Assembly (NCBI RefSeq): GCF_024584435.1
Contig: NZ_CP102197.1
Location: 372,001 to 436,000 of the forward strand
From: Schaalia odontolytica
GTDB lineage: Bacteria > Actinomycetota > Actinomycetes > Actinomycetales > Actinomycetaceae
Direction: 5' to 3'
DNA: 64,000 nucleotides
Position 1 is the first letter of the stretch, and every line of letters starts with the position of its first letter. Below, one piece after another: positions 1 through 7,027 of this stretch. Both the position numbers and the translations under genes were made by a program. Below the pieces are notes generated by a model. That model was given only the letters and a program-made list of their open reading frames with translations, was not told where the DNA came from and ran no database searches.

Positions 1-520
1 CATGTTCATGGAGCCCGGTAACTGCATCACGTACTCCCTCGTGATTCCCACCGCCCTCGTGGAGGGGATGAGCTTCGAGCAGGCCTATCCATACCTGGAC
101 CAGTGGGTCATGGAGGTTCTCGACAAGCTGGGCATCAAGGCCAGGTACGTGCCCCTCAACGACATCGCCTCGGAGGCGGGCAAGATCGGCGGCGCCGCCC
201 AGAAGCGTTGGGCCAGCGGCTACATGGTCCACCACGTGACGATGGCCTACGACATCGACGCCATCAAGATGAACGAGGTGCTGCGCATCGGCATGGAGAA
301 GATTCGGGACAAGGGCACCCGCAGCGCCGTTAAGCGCGTGGATCCGATGCGCTCCCAGACCGGTCTTCCCCGCGAGGAGATCCTCCAGGCGTTCTTTGAC
401 CACTTCAAGGAGAAGTACAACGCGAGCGTCGGCACCATCACCGAGGAGGACTTGAGGGTCGCTCGCGAGCGCTGCGAGACTAAGTTCGCGCGCCCCGAGT
501 GGGTGCACCGCATCCCCTGA
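1..520 (+). CDS. Lipoate-protein ligase family protein (3' part, 5' end outside window)
   Basis: The C-terminal ~172 residues of a protein of the biotin/lipoate A/B ligase fold; the reading frame is open to the left edge, so the start lies upstream of the window. The segment contains the conserved stretch 'GKIGGAAQKR', which corresponds to the lysine-containing substrate loop of LplA-type ligases, followed by the 'HHVTMAYDID' strand typical of this family. Such enzymes attach lipoate (or octanoate) to lysines of 2-oxoacid dehydrogenase E2 subunits or the glycine cleavage H protein. Which substrate applies here cannot be told from the visible part. Confidence 0.75.
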   Translation, partial: MFMEPGNCITYSLVIPTALVEGMSFEQAYPYLDQWVMEVLDKLGIKARYVPLNDIASEAGKIGGAAQKRWASGYMVHHVTMAYDIDAIKMNEVLRIGMEKIRDKGTRSAVKRVDPMRSQTGLPREEILQAFFDHFKEKYNASVGTITEEDLRVARERCETKFARPEWVHRIP

Positions 521-556
521 CCGCTCTACCGTCCGCCGTGGGCGTGCCTGTTTTCG

Positions 557-595
557 CCCGCTTCGGTCCTCGTTCCTTGACGAGGCCGGGGCGGG
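557..595. terminator. Hairpin between convergent genes
   Basis: An imperfect GC-rich stem (cccgc..cctcgt / acgagg..gcggg) sits between the stop of the lipoate-ligase gene and the 3' end of marC on the other strand, where it can end both transcripts. It contains the 'acgaggccgggg' sequence that recurs in two other terminators in this window. Confidence 0.5.
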
Positions 596-602
596 TTTGC
601 GC

Positions 603-1223
603 TCAGAAGAGCTGGAGCGCGCGCACCCCGTGGATGACGAGTTCGACGCCGATGACGAGGATAAGGAAGCCCATGATGCGTACGATCGCGCCGACGCCGC
701 TAGCTCCCAGCCTGTCGATCCAGGGCGTGGCGTAACGCAGCAGCAGCGCGATGGCGGCGGCCGTCACCGCGATTCCAAGGACGATGCCGACGTGAAAGCC
801 GATGGCCGTGTTTCGGGCGGCCAGCGCGATGACAACGCCGATCGATCCGGGGCCAGCGATGAGGGGCAGCGCCATGGGGGAGAAGGAGACGTCCGCCTTG
901 GTCGTCGCGTGCTGGTCCTCCTCATTGGTGGAGCGGCGCTTGTTTTCCAGCATCGAGAAACCCGAGTGTGCGACGACGAGGCCGCCGGCGATCTGGAGGG
1001 AGGGCAGGTCGAAGCCGAAGAAACGCATGATGAGCGAGCCGCTGACCGCGAAGACCGCCAAGATGGCGAACACGTAGACGCCGGTCTTCCAGGCCTGGGA
1101 TCGCACCGCCGCGGGGGTGCTGCCTGCGGTGAGGCCCGCGAAGCCGGCGAGAGCACCGATCGGGTTGGTGATCGGGGCGAGCGCCAGGATCGCTGCGGAC
1201 ATTCCGGCGAGAACGGTCGTCAT
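603..1223 (-). CDS. MarC family integral membrane protein
   Basis: 206-residue protein with about six hydrophobic helices, matching the MarC/UPF0056 family in length and in the conserved 'ITNPIGALAGFAGLT' first helix and the 'SPMALPLIAGPGSIGVVI' motif. The family has no proven function; the old link to multiple antibiotic resistance in E. coli was withdrawn. The start at 1223 is chosen over upstream in-frame codons because the protein then begins directly before the first helix and a TAGGAT hexamer lies 7 bases upstream, fitting a leaderless mRNA. Confidence 0.88.
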   Translation of the reverse strand: MTTVLAGMSAAILALAPITNPIGALAGFAGLTAGSTPAAVRSQAWKTGVYVFAILAVFAVSGSLIMRFFGFDLPSLQIAGGLVVAHSGFSMLENKRRSTNEEDQHATTKADVSFSPMALPLIAGPGSIGVVIALAARNTAIGFHVGIVLGIAVTAAAIALLLRYATPWIDRLGASGVGAIVRIMGFLILVIGVELVIHGVRALQLF

Positions 1224-1230
1224 GGGGTCA

Positions 1231-1236
1231 ATCCTA
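1231..1236 (-). promoter_or_regulatory. -10-like hexamer of leaderless marC transcript
   Basis: TAGGAT on the minus strand, followed by 7 bases and the ATG. No Shine-Dalgarno sequence fits between them. Confidence 0.5.
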
Positions 1237-1266
1237 GCCGGTGCGCTCGGGCAGCAGTGAGCGGTC

Positions 1267-1968
1267 TCACCGCAGACGGCGCTCCCCGAAAACGGCCGTG
1301 CCCAGGCGCACGATCGTCGCGCCCTCGGCGATGGCCCACTCCAAGTCACGGCTCATCCCCATCGACAGCTCCAGGGCTTCCTCGCCGACACCAAGTTCGC
1401 GGGCGGCCTCGCCTCGGATCGTGCGCAGGCGAGCGTAGGCGGCGCGCACGTCGGCCTCAACAGGGGAGTTCAGGCCAACCGTCATGAAGCCCGCGAGCTG
1501 CAGGTGGGCCGAGGCCTCGACCGCGTTGATCAGTGCGGCGACGTCGGAGGGGGCGCAGCCGTGCTTCGTGGCCTCACCCGACACGTTGACCTCAACGAAG
1601 ACCGGGAGGCGCACACTTGCGCGCGCGTCGATCTTCGCCGCCAGGGCGGGGGAGTCAAGGGACTCGATCGCGTCCACGCAGGACAGGGCGTGGTTGATCT
1701 TGTTGGACTGAAGCGGGCCGATCAGGTGGACGCGGGCGCCGGGAACCTCCCGGATCGCGTCCACCGTGGATCGGGCCTCCTGTACGCGGTTGTGGCCGAG
1801 CAAGATGGGCAAACCCGCGTCACGCAGTGCAGTGGCGGCGGCGCGGCACTCCTCGGGGGTGCGCGTCTTGACCGCCAGCTCCAGGGTGACCGAATCGGTG
1901 CGTCCGCACGCGGATGTGGCGTGATCGATGCGGTCGCGGGCGGCGGCGATGGCGTCGGGAATACTCAT
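1267..1968 (-). CDS. YggS/PROSC family pyridoxal-phosphate homeostasis protein
   Basis: 233 residues, the normal length for the single-domain alanine-racemase-like barrel family that binds PLP and buffers its free level. The PLP lysine is in 'AVKTRTPEE' near residue 33, and further family motifs are 'LGHNRVQEA', 'HLIGPLQSNKI' and the C-terminal phosphate-binding 'LSMGMSRDLEWAIAEGAT' with 'VRLGTAVFG'. In many actinobacteria a yggS gene lies near ftsZ, but here it is not in a division cluster. TACCAT ends 6 bases before the ATG, so the start is well placed for leaderless translation. Confidence 0.93.
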   Translation of the reverse strand: MSIPDAIAAARDRIDHATSACGRTDSVTLELAVKTRTPEECRAAATALRDAGLPILLGHNRVQEARSTVDAIREVPGARVHLIGPLQSNKINHALSCVDAIESLDSPALAAKIDARASVRLPVFVEVNVSGEATKHGCAPSDVAALINAVEASAHLQLAGFMTVGLNSPVEADVRAAYARLRTIRGEAARELGVGEEALELSMGMSRDLEWAIAEGATIVRLGTAVFGERRLR

Positions 1969-1974
1969 GACGTC

Positions 1975-1980
1975 ATGGTA
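1975..1980 (-). promoter_or_regulatory. -10-like hexamer of leaderless yggS transcript
   Basis: TACCAT on the minus strand, 6 bases before the ATG; no ribosome binding site is present in the gap. Confidence 0.45.
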
Positions 1981-2083
1981 CGTGGCCCCAGCTTTCGGGG
2001 TTGAATCAGGGGCCGGTCAGGGACGGTCGGAGGCACGGTCGTGGCACACTGGAGTGTTCACCATTCGACGAAAGGACACGGTT

Positions 2084-2473
2084 GTGAAGACCCTGCTCAA
2101 CATCATCTGGTTCTTCTTCGGCGGCCTGCCGCTCTTCCTCGGCTACCTGCTGGCCGGTCTCATCTCCTGCATCTTCATCGTCACGATCCCTGCGGGACTG
2201 GCCTGCTTCCGCATCGCCGGATACGTGCTGTGGCCCTTCGGCAAGCGGGTCATCGACAAGCCTGGCGCGGGGGCGGGATCGGCCCTCATGAACATCGTCT
2301 GGTTCGTCGTGGCTGGGCTGTGGCTCGCCATCGGGCACGTGACCACCGCCGCCGCGCAGGCCGTGACCATCGTTGGCATCCCGCTGGCCATCGCGAACCT
2401 CAAGATGATCCCGATCACCTGCTTCCCCTTTGGCAAGGCCGTCATCGACGACCCGACCGCATCCATCCTCTGA
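2084..2473 (+). CDS. YccF domain-containing membrane protein
   Basis: 129 residues with two copies of the YccF motif: 'LLNIIWFFFGGLPLFLGYLL' in the N-terminal half and 'LMNIVWFVVAGLWLAIGHV' in the second, each followed by a 'PFGK.VID' turn. This internal duplication is the defining pattern of the small YccF inner membrane family, whose function is unknown. The GTG start at 2084 is preferred because 'gaaagga' lies upstream and the hydrophobic repeat begins at once; the longer frame upstream is the antisense of yggS. Confidence 0.85.
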   Translation: MKTLLNIIWFFFGGLPLFLGYLLAGLISCIFIVTIPAGLACFRIAGYVLWPFGKRVIDKPGAGAGSALMNIVWFVVAGLWLAIGHVTTAAAQAVTIVGIPLAIANLKMIPITCFPFGKAVIDDPTASIL

Positions 2474-2480
2474 CGCGCCC

Positions 2481-2486
2481 TACACT
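2481..2486 (+). promoter_or_regulatory. -10-like hexamer of leaderless ybaK-type gene
   Basis: TACACT, six bases before the ATG at 2493, with no room for a ribosome binding site. Confidence 0.5.
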
Positions 2487-2492
2487 GGGGTC

Positions 2493-3005
2493 ATGGCTCG
2501 TAAACACAGCAAGGATCACGGCGGTGGCCCCACCCGCGCCATCGAGGCGCTCACGGCGGCCGGCGTTGCTTTTACCGTTCACGAGTACGAGCACGACCCG
2601 GCCGCCCGGGCATTTGGCGAGGAAACCGTTGAAAAACTGGGGATCGACCCCACCCAGGCCTTTAAGACGCTCATGGTGCGCCTGGAGCCCACCGGCGAGT
2701 TCGTCGTCGGCTGCGTGCCCGCGCTGGCCCACCTGTCCATGAAGCTGATCGCCAAGGCCGCCGGTGCCAAGAGCGCGGCCATGGCCGACCCAGCGGTCGC
2801 ACAGCGCCGCACCGGCTACGTCGTGGGCGGCATCAGCCCGCTCGGGCAGACCACGCCTCACCGCCTGTTCATCGATTCCTCGTGCCTGGACCACGAGACG
2901 ATCATCATCTCGGGCGGGCGCCGCGGCCTGAGCGTCGAGCTGAGCCCCCTCGACCTCGTCGAGCTCGCCGGCGCCCAGGTGACGGACCTGGCGGCGCGCG
3001 GCTGA
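2493..3005 (+). CDS. ybaK: Cys-tRNA(Pro)/Cys-tRNA(Cys) deacylase, YbaK/EbsC type
   Basis: 170 residues forming one YbaK/aminoacyl-tRNA editing domain. The visible family features are the early 'HEYEHDP' strand, 'FKTLMVRLEPTGEFVVGCVPA' region with its conserved lysine, 'GYVVGGISPLG' and 'DHETIIISGGRRGLSVELSP'. In bacteria this free-standing domain hydrolyses Cys-tRNAPro made by mistake by ProRS. The start is supported by TACACT 6 bases upstream. The last 28 coding/stop bases are copied exactly just downstream (3042-3069). Confidence 0.92.
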   Translation: MARKHSKDHGGGPTRAIEALTAAGVAFTVHEYEHDPAARAFGEETVEKLGIDPTQAFKTLMVRLEPTGEFVVGCVPALAHLSMKLIAKAAGAKSAAMADPAVAQRRTGYVVGGISPLGQTTPHRLFIDSSCLDHETIIISGGRRGLSVELSPLDLVELAGAQVTDLAARG

Positions 3006-3069
3006 GACAAGCGCGGGGCGCACCCAGTCGATGCCGGGGCCGACGGACCTGGCGGCGCGCGGCTGAGAC
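2981..3069 (+). repeat. Exact 28-bp direct repeat copying the ybaK stop region
   Basis: Bases 2981-3008, covering the final codons and stop of the deacylase gene, recur without mismatch at 3042-3069. The 61-base offset suggests a short local duplication, which may mark the edge of the repeat-rich stretch that follows. Confidence 0.85.
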
Positions 3070-3107
3070 CGTTGGGCCCCTGCGGGTGGTGTGATGTCCG
3101 GGTTGGT

Positions 3108-3480
3108 GTAACCGGGACCGCCCCTGCGGAACGCGGTGCTTGGGTTGGTGTAACCGGGACCGCCCCTGCGTGGCGTTTTTTGGCGTATTTGAGGGTTTTT
3201 CGCGGAGCTGGGGTGGTCTGGGTTTCACGGGGGTGTCTGATCTGTGGGTGGAAGAGGTGGTGAGATCGCCAGATGTAACCGGGACCACCCCTGCGTGGGG
3301 TGTTGGTGGTGGTGATGTAACCGGGACCGCCCCTGCGGGGCGTTTTTTGGCGTATTTGAGGGTTTTTCGCGGAGCTGGGGTGGTCTGGGTTTCATGAAGG
3401 GACTGAATGGTGGCTGCGGGGGTGGTCTGGGTTTCACGAGGGGAATGAACGGTGGTTGCGGGGGTGGTCTGGGTTTCACG
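3108..3480 (+). repeat. Array of intergenic direct and inverted repeats
   Basis: This gene-free stretch (3006-3695) holds four copies of element A (taaccgggaccgcccctgcg or one-base variants, near 3109, 3151, 3276 and 3318) and four copies of element B (ggtggtctgggtttca, near 3212, 3379, 3422 and 3464). Two long A-spacer-B units, 3150-3228 and 3317-3394, are identical but for about one base. Element B read on the other strand matches A at about 14 of 18 positions, so each unit can fold into a long stem-loop. Reading frames across it look like low-complexity by-products and show no domain. Confidence 0.8.
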
Positions 3481-3695
3481 AGGTGACGGATCGGTGCCAG
3501 GGGGCCACCTGGTATGCCGAGAAAAGCGGGGGCAGTCCGTTTGCCTGCTTTGGCTCCGGGCAAGAAGCTTCCCCACGCGCAGCCGGGTCACCCTCGTGCG
3601 GGCAGGCGCATCGCCGCGGCCGGGGAAACCCGCCCGATCACGTCTGCCTCGCACGAGACCTACACGTGGACACTCATTGAGGCAGCGCCACGGTT

Positions 3696-4427
3696 GTGAC
3701 ATCATCGGCAGCGATGAACGTGACTGAACTGAGCCGCCGCGGGCGCGCCGCCTACTGGGTGGTCGCCGCCCTCGCCTGGGCGGGCGTCGCCTCGACCATC
3801 ATCATCAGCACGCTGGGCGGGTATGCCCCGCCGACCTACGTCGAGGAGGGACTCTTCGCGGGAGCCGCCCACGGCTGGTCGGGCGCGCCCCAGCGCCTGG
3901 CCGATTGCCTGTCCTACTTCACCGAGCTGTCCAACATCATCGTCGCTCTCATCTCGACGATGCTGGCTCGACGCGGCAGCGTGGGACGCTGGGGGAGAGC
4001 CACCCACCTGTGCTCCCTCATGATGATCACCGTGACCGCGATCGTCTACGCCACCCTCATCGGCCCCTACGAGGTCCTCTCCGGCTTCGCGCTCGTCACC
4101 AACCCGCTGCAGCACATTGTCGTCCCAGCCGCCTTCGTGGGAACTGCCGCGCTAGCGGGGCCGCGCGGCGGCATCACGTGGGGGACGCTGGGACGCGCCC
4201 TGTTGATCCCGGTCGCGTGGGTGGCATACACGCTCGTGCGCGGAGCGTTCACCCATCAGTACCCCTACGGTTTCGTTAACGTGTGGCGCATCGGCTACGC
4301 GCAGGTCGCCATCAACATCGCCGCGATCCTGATCGGCGCACTGCTCTTCATGGCCGTCTTTACCGGTATTGACTGGATAATTCGACAAACGGGTCGAACT
4401 GGCGCGAAAGGCTTCAACGGTGCCTAA
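3696..4427 (+). CDS. Pr6Pr-like integral membrane protein, copy 1
   Basis: 243 residues with about six hydrophobic helices. Features include 'YFTELSNIIVALIST' in the second or third helix, 'MMITVTAIVYATLI', 'LQHIVVPAAFV', and 'HQYPYGFVNVWRIGYAQV' before the last helix. This pattern (F-T.LSN, late HPYPF-like motif) is that of the actinobacterial Pr6Pr/FAR-17a-like family of unknown function. The GTG start is preferred over the ATG at 3714 because the paralogue at 5673 begins with the same 'VTS' at the same distance from 'SRRGRA'. It stands upstream of a flavodoxin-fold oxidoreductase, an arrangement that has been duplicated. Confidence 0.75.
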   Translation: MTSSAAMNVTELSRRGRAAYWVVAALAWAGVASTIIISTLGGYAPPTYVEEGLFAGAAHGWSGAPQRLADCLSYFTELSNIIVALISTMLARRGSVGRWGRATHLCSLMMITVTAIVYATLIGPYEVLSGFALVTNPLQHIVVPAAFVGTAALAGPRGGITWGTLGRALLIPVAWVAYTLVRGAFTHQYPYGFVNVWRIGYAQVAINIAAILIGALLFMAVFTGIDWIIRQTGRTGAKGFNGA

Positions 4428-4571
4428 AGGAGTGTCAGAATGCTCCTGTAAACAAGGGTTTTGTGATGGTGCGAGCGTCGCGGAGGATGGTCGAGAGCGA
4501 TGATGGATCTGCGATATGTCCATCCGTAAAGTATTAATATAGACCACATGTCCGGCAGTGAAGGAGCCATC

Positions 4572-5135
4572 ATGAAGATTCTCGTTATTCAAGGAAGTCC
4601 AGACGCAGCCAGCTACTCCCGCGAGCTGTCGCTCGCCTACGCCGAGGAGGCGCGCGCAGCGGGCAACGACGTTCGCATGATCGACCTTGCCACCGAGGAC
4701 TTCGACCCGAACCTGCGATACGGGTACCGCAAGCACATGGAGGACGAAAGCGCCCCGCAGCGCTACCAGGAGCTGATCGCGTGGGCAGATCACCTCGTCT
4801 TCAGCTTCCCGATCTGGTGGTCGGCCGAACCGGCGATCCTCAAGGGATTCATCGATCGCACTTTCACGCCGCGCTTCGCATACCGATTCACTGACGGCAA
4901 AAGCGAGGCGAAGCTGACGGGCAAGACCGCGGCGCTGATCCTCACCTGCCGCGCGCCCGCTTTCTTCTACCGGATATACGGAGGCCCGATCACGCGCTGG
5001 AAGCGCATGGTCCTGGGCTTCGTCGGGATCCGCCTGACGGACACGTTCATCCTCGGCAAGATCGATCATCCGCAGGACAACCCGACCTACCGCGCCGAAT
5101 TCGTCGAGAAGGTACGACGCTACGCCCGCCGCTGA
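4572..5135 (+). CDS. NAD(P)H-dependent oxidoreductase, flavodoxin fold
   Basis: 187 residues of the flavodoxin-like/NQO1-type NAD(P)H quinone reductase family. It opens with 'MKILVIQGSPDAASYSREL', the FMN phosphate loop, and has 'DHLVFSFPIWWSAEPAILKGFIDR', the flavin-contacting WW..P..LKG..DR motif of the family, near residues 78-98. It probably reduces quinones or other small electrophiles with bound FMN/FAD. The start at 4572 has 'gaaggag' 5-11 bases upstream. A degraded copy of residues ~92-125 is found at 6466-6582. Confidence 0.88.
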   Translation: MKILVIQGSPDAASYSRELSLAYAEEARAAGNDVRMIDLATEDFDPNLRYGYRKHMEDESAPQRYQELIAWADHLVFSFPIWWSAEPAILKGFIDRTFTPRFAYRFTDGKSEAKLTGKTAALILTCRAPAFFYRIYGGPITRWKRMVLGFVGIRLTDTFILGKIDHPQDNPTYRAEFVEKVRRYARR

Positions 5136-5182
5136 CCCGCTGCGCGGCAGCCCGCCCAGTCGCCCCCGCGCCCGGTGGCCGC

Positions 5183-5188
5183 TAGAGT
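5183..5188 (+). promoter_or_regulatory. -10-like hexamer of leaderless VOC gene
   Basis: TAGAGT, six bases before the ATG at 5195. Confidence 0.5.
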
Positions 5189-5194
5189 AAGGCC

Positions 5195-5629
5195 ATGATC
5201 AGCGAACCCGGGCTTGTTCCCGAACTTGCTGTTACCAACTACGAGGCATCGCGCCGCTTTTGGTGCGACCTCGTCGGCTTTTGCCTTCGATACGAGCGAC
5301 CCGAGGAGGGCTTCGGATACCTCGTCTTGGGCAATGCGCACCTGATGCTCGACCAGATCAACCACGGGAGGACGTGGGCGACCGGCCCCCTTGAGCCACC
5401 GCTTGGTCGCGGGATCAACCTCGAGGTTCAGGTCGAAGATCTGGACGCCGCGTGGCGGTGCCTCACGCACGCGCAGTGGCCGATCTTCGTCGAACCCGAA
5501 GAACAGTGGTATCGGGCGGGCGAGCGCGAGATCGGCGTTCGGCAGTTCCTGGTCCAGGACCCCGACGGTTACCTTCTGCGCCTCCAGCAGGAGATCGGCG
5601 AGCGGCGAGCGCCCGCCGCGAGGGCGTGA
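5195..5629 (+). CDS. VOC family (glyoxalase/bleomycin-resistance-like) protein
   Basis: 144 residues forming one vicinal-oxygen-chelate domain pair. 'VPELAVTNYEASRRFWCDLVGF' at the N-terminus and 'EIGVRQFLVQDPDGYLLRL' near the C-terminus are the standard first and last strands, resembling bleomycin-binding proteins. No metal-binding set is obvious, so it may bind a ligand rather than catalyse a reaction. It lies between the two copies of the duplicated membrane-protein module. TAGAGT 6 bases upstream supports the start. Confidence 0.8.
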   Translation: MISEPGLVPELAVTNYEASRRFWCDLVGFCLRYERPEEGFGYLVLGNAHLMLDQINHGRTWATGPLEPPLGRGINLEVQVEDLDAAWRCLTHAQWPIFVEPEEQWYRAGEREIGVRQFLVQDPDGYLLRLQQEIGERRAPAARA

Positions 5630-5659
5630 CGGCCTCGGCCGGGACGCGGGAGCAACCGC

Positions 5660-5665
5660 TACAGT
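5660..5665 (+). promoter_or_regulatory. -10-like hexamer of leaderless Pr6Pr copy 2
   Basis: TACAGT, seven bases before the GTG at 5673. Confidence 0.5.
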
Positions 5666-5672
5666 GGGGCGG

Positions 5673-6407
5673 GTGACCAGCGCTATCTCCCCATCCCTTT
5701 CCCGGCGTGGCCGAGCCTCCTACGCGGCGGTCGCCGCCCTCGCCTGGGCGGGCGTCGCCTCGATGATCATCATCAGCACCCTTGGCGGGTACGCGCCGCC
5801 CACCTACTACGAGGAGGGACTCTTCGGGGGTGCCGCATACGGCTGGGCGGGTGCTCCCCAGCGCCTCGTCGAGTGCCTGTCCTATTTCACCGAGCTCTCC
5901 AACGTCATGGTCGCGCTCGTCTCTACAGTGCTGTCCCGCCGCGGGCGCGTCGGACGCTGGGGGAGGGCCGCCCACCTGTGCGCGCTCATGATGATCACCG
6001 TGACCGCGGTCGTTTACGCGGTTCTTATCGCCCCCACGGAGACCCTGTCGGGCTTTGCGCTGGTCGCTTACCCCCTCCAGCACATTGTCGTGCCGATCGC
6101 CTTCGTCGGAGTCGTCGCGCTCGCGGGGCCGCGCGGCGGCATCACGTGGGGGACACTGGGCCGCGCACTGCTGATCCCGGCCGTGTGGGTTGCCTACACG
6201 CTCGCGCGCGGCGCTCTGGTCCACCAGTACCCCTACGGTTTCGTCAACGTGTGGCGCATCGGCTACGCGCAGGTCGGGGTGAACATCGTCGCCATCCTCA
6301 GCGGGGCCCTGGTGTTCATGGGCTTCTTCGCGGCCATCGACTGGGCGATCCGTAGAACCACGCGAGCCGAGGCAATCTCCTCCGGGGACGGTGCCGAGGG
6401 CAGGTGA
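5673..6407 (+). CDS. Pr6Pr-like integral membrane protein, copy 2
   Basis: 244 residues, closely similar along its whole length to the protein encoded at 3696-4427 (both contain 'STLGGYAPPTY.EEGLF', 'YFTELSN', 'AGPRGGITWGTLGRALLIP' and 'HQYPYGFVNVWRIGYAQV'), so the two arose by duplication. About six membrane helices are visible; the function of the family is unknown. The upstream extension of the frame runs antisense-like through the VOC gene and is not coding. It is followed by a remnant of the oxidoreductase gene that follows copy 1 intact. Confidence 0.78.
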   Translation: MTSAISPSLSRRGRASYAAVAALAWAGVASMIIISTLGGYAPPTYYEEGLFGGAAYGWAGAPQRLVECLSYFTELSNVMVALVSTVLSRRGRVGRWGRAAHLCALMMITVTAVVYAVLIAPTETLSGFALVAYPLQHIVVPIAFVGVVALAGPRGGITWGTLGRALLIPAVWVAYTLARGALVHQYPYGFVNVWRIGYAQVGVNIVAILSGALVFMGFFAAIDWAIRRTTRAEAISSGDGAEGR

Positions 6408-6465
6408 CCTCACGCCGCGCGGTGTGGTGCGCGGCGTGGTTGCGGGGCGGGTATGCGCGGCGGCT

Positions 6466-6582
6466 GGGCCCGCCATCCTCAAAGGTTTCCTCGACCGCGC
6501 TGTCACCCCGCGCTTCGGCTGCCGATTTGCCGACTCCAAGAGCCAAGCAGTCTTGAAGGGTAAAACGGCTCGTCGCATTTGA
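6466..6582 (+). pseudogene. Remnant of flavodoxin-fold oxidoreductase gene
   Basis: About 37 codons here read 'PAILKGFLDRAVTPRF' and on to 'KSQAVLKGKTA', matching residues ~92-125 of the intact enzyme at 4572-5135 ('PAILKGFIDRTFTPRF', 'KSEAKLTGKTA'). The segment before and after is missing, and the frame stops after 'KTARRI'. It follows copy 2 of the membrane-protein gene just as the intact gene follows copy 1, so it is the decayed end of a duplicated two-gene module. Confidence 0.85.
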
Positions 6583-6627
6583 GGCTACAGGAGTGGCGGC
6601 ATGTTGTGGCTGCGGGTGCCCGATACG

Positions 6628-6718
6628 TTGCAATGCACCTGTTGGGTCGCGGTGCACCCGTTAGGTCGCAATGCACCCGATCGGAAGGGGTGTATTGCAT
6701 ACCGATCGGGTGCACCGC
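6628..6718. repeat. Iterated 19-bp repeats with an overlapping inverted repeat
   Basis: Three head-to-tail units of 19 bases (consensus tYgcRRtgcaccYgttRgg) start at 6628, 6647 and 6666. The third also forms an inverted repeat: gcaatgcacccgatcgg (6668-6684) against ccgatcgggtgcaccgc (6702-6718), 15 of 17 paired, with ggtgtattgc in the loop as yet another reversed copy. The spacing is close to two helix turns, which suits a multi-site operator or a transposon end. The rest of 6583-7027 shows no gene. Confidence 0.75.
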
Positions 6719-7027
6719 CAACAAGAACAACCGCGCGAGAGCGCGCGACAGTGCCAGCGCGTTGACCCGGTGCGTCGAGGCGCTCGCGTTTGGAGTGCGA
6801 GAGCGTCCTCAAGGAGGTGGGTCGCGCGACGCGCCTTACCTCCGCGGGGCGCGTCGTGGCCGCGGGGCGAGGTACCGCGCGCCAGCGTTCACCCACCGCA
6901 TGTTCGCGTGCACGCCGCTAGTGGCCTAGCCACGCCCGCATCCAAGACGTCGGCGGGTGCCTCCCGGGCCTGTGGTGGCAGACCTACGACAGATGTGCGC
7001 GCGACCCCGGAGGTTGGAGCCGCAGCC

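Noticed and set aside
3108..3480. Repeat array as a CRISPR
   Set aside because: The sequence between repeats is itself repeated, unit lengths vary, and no cas genes are near.
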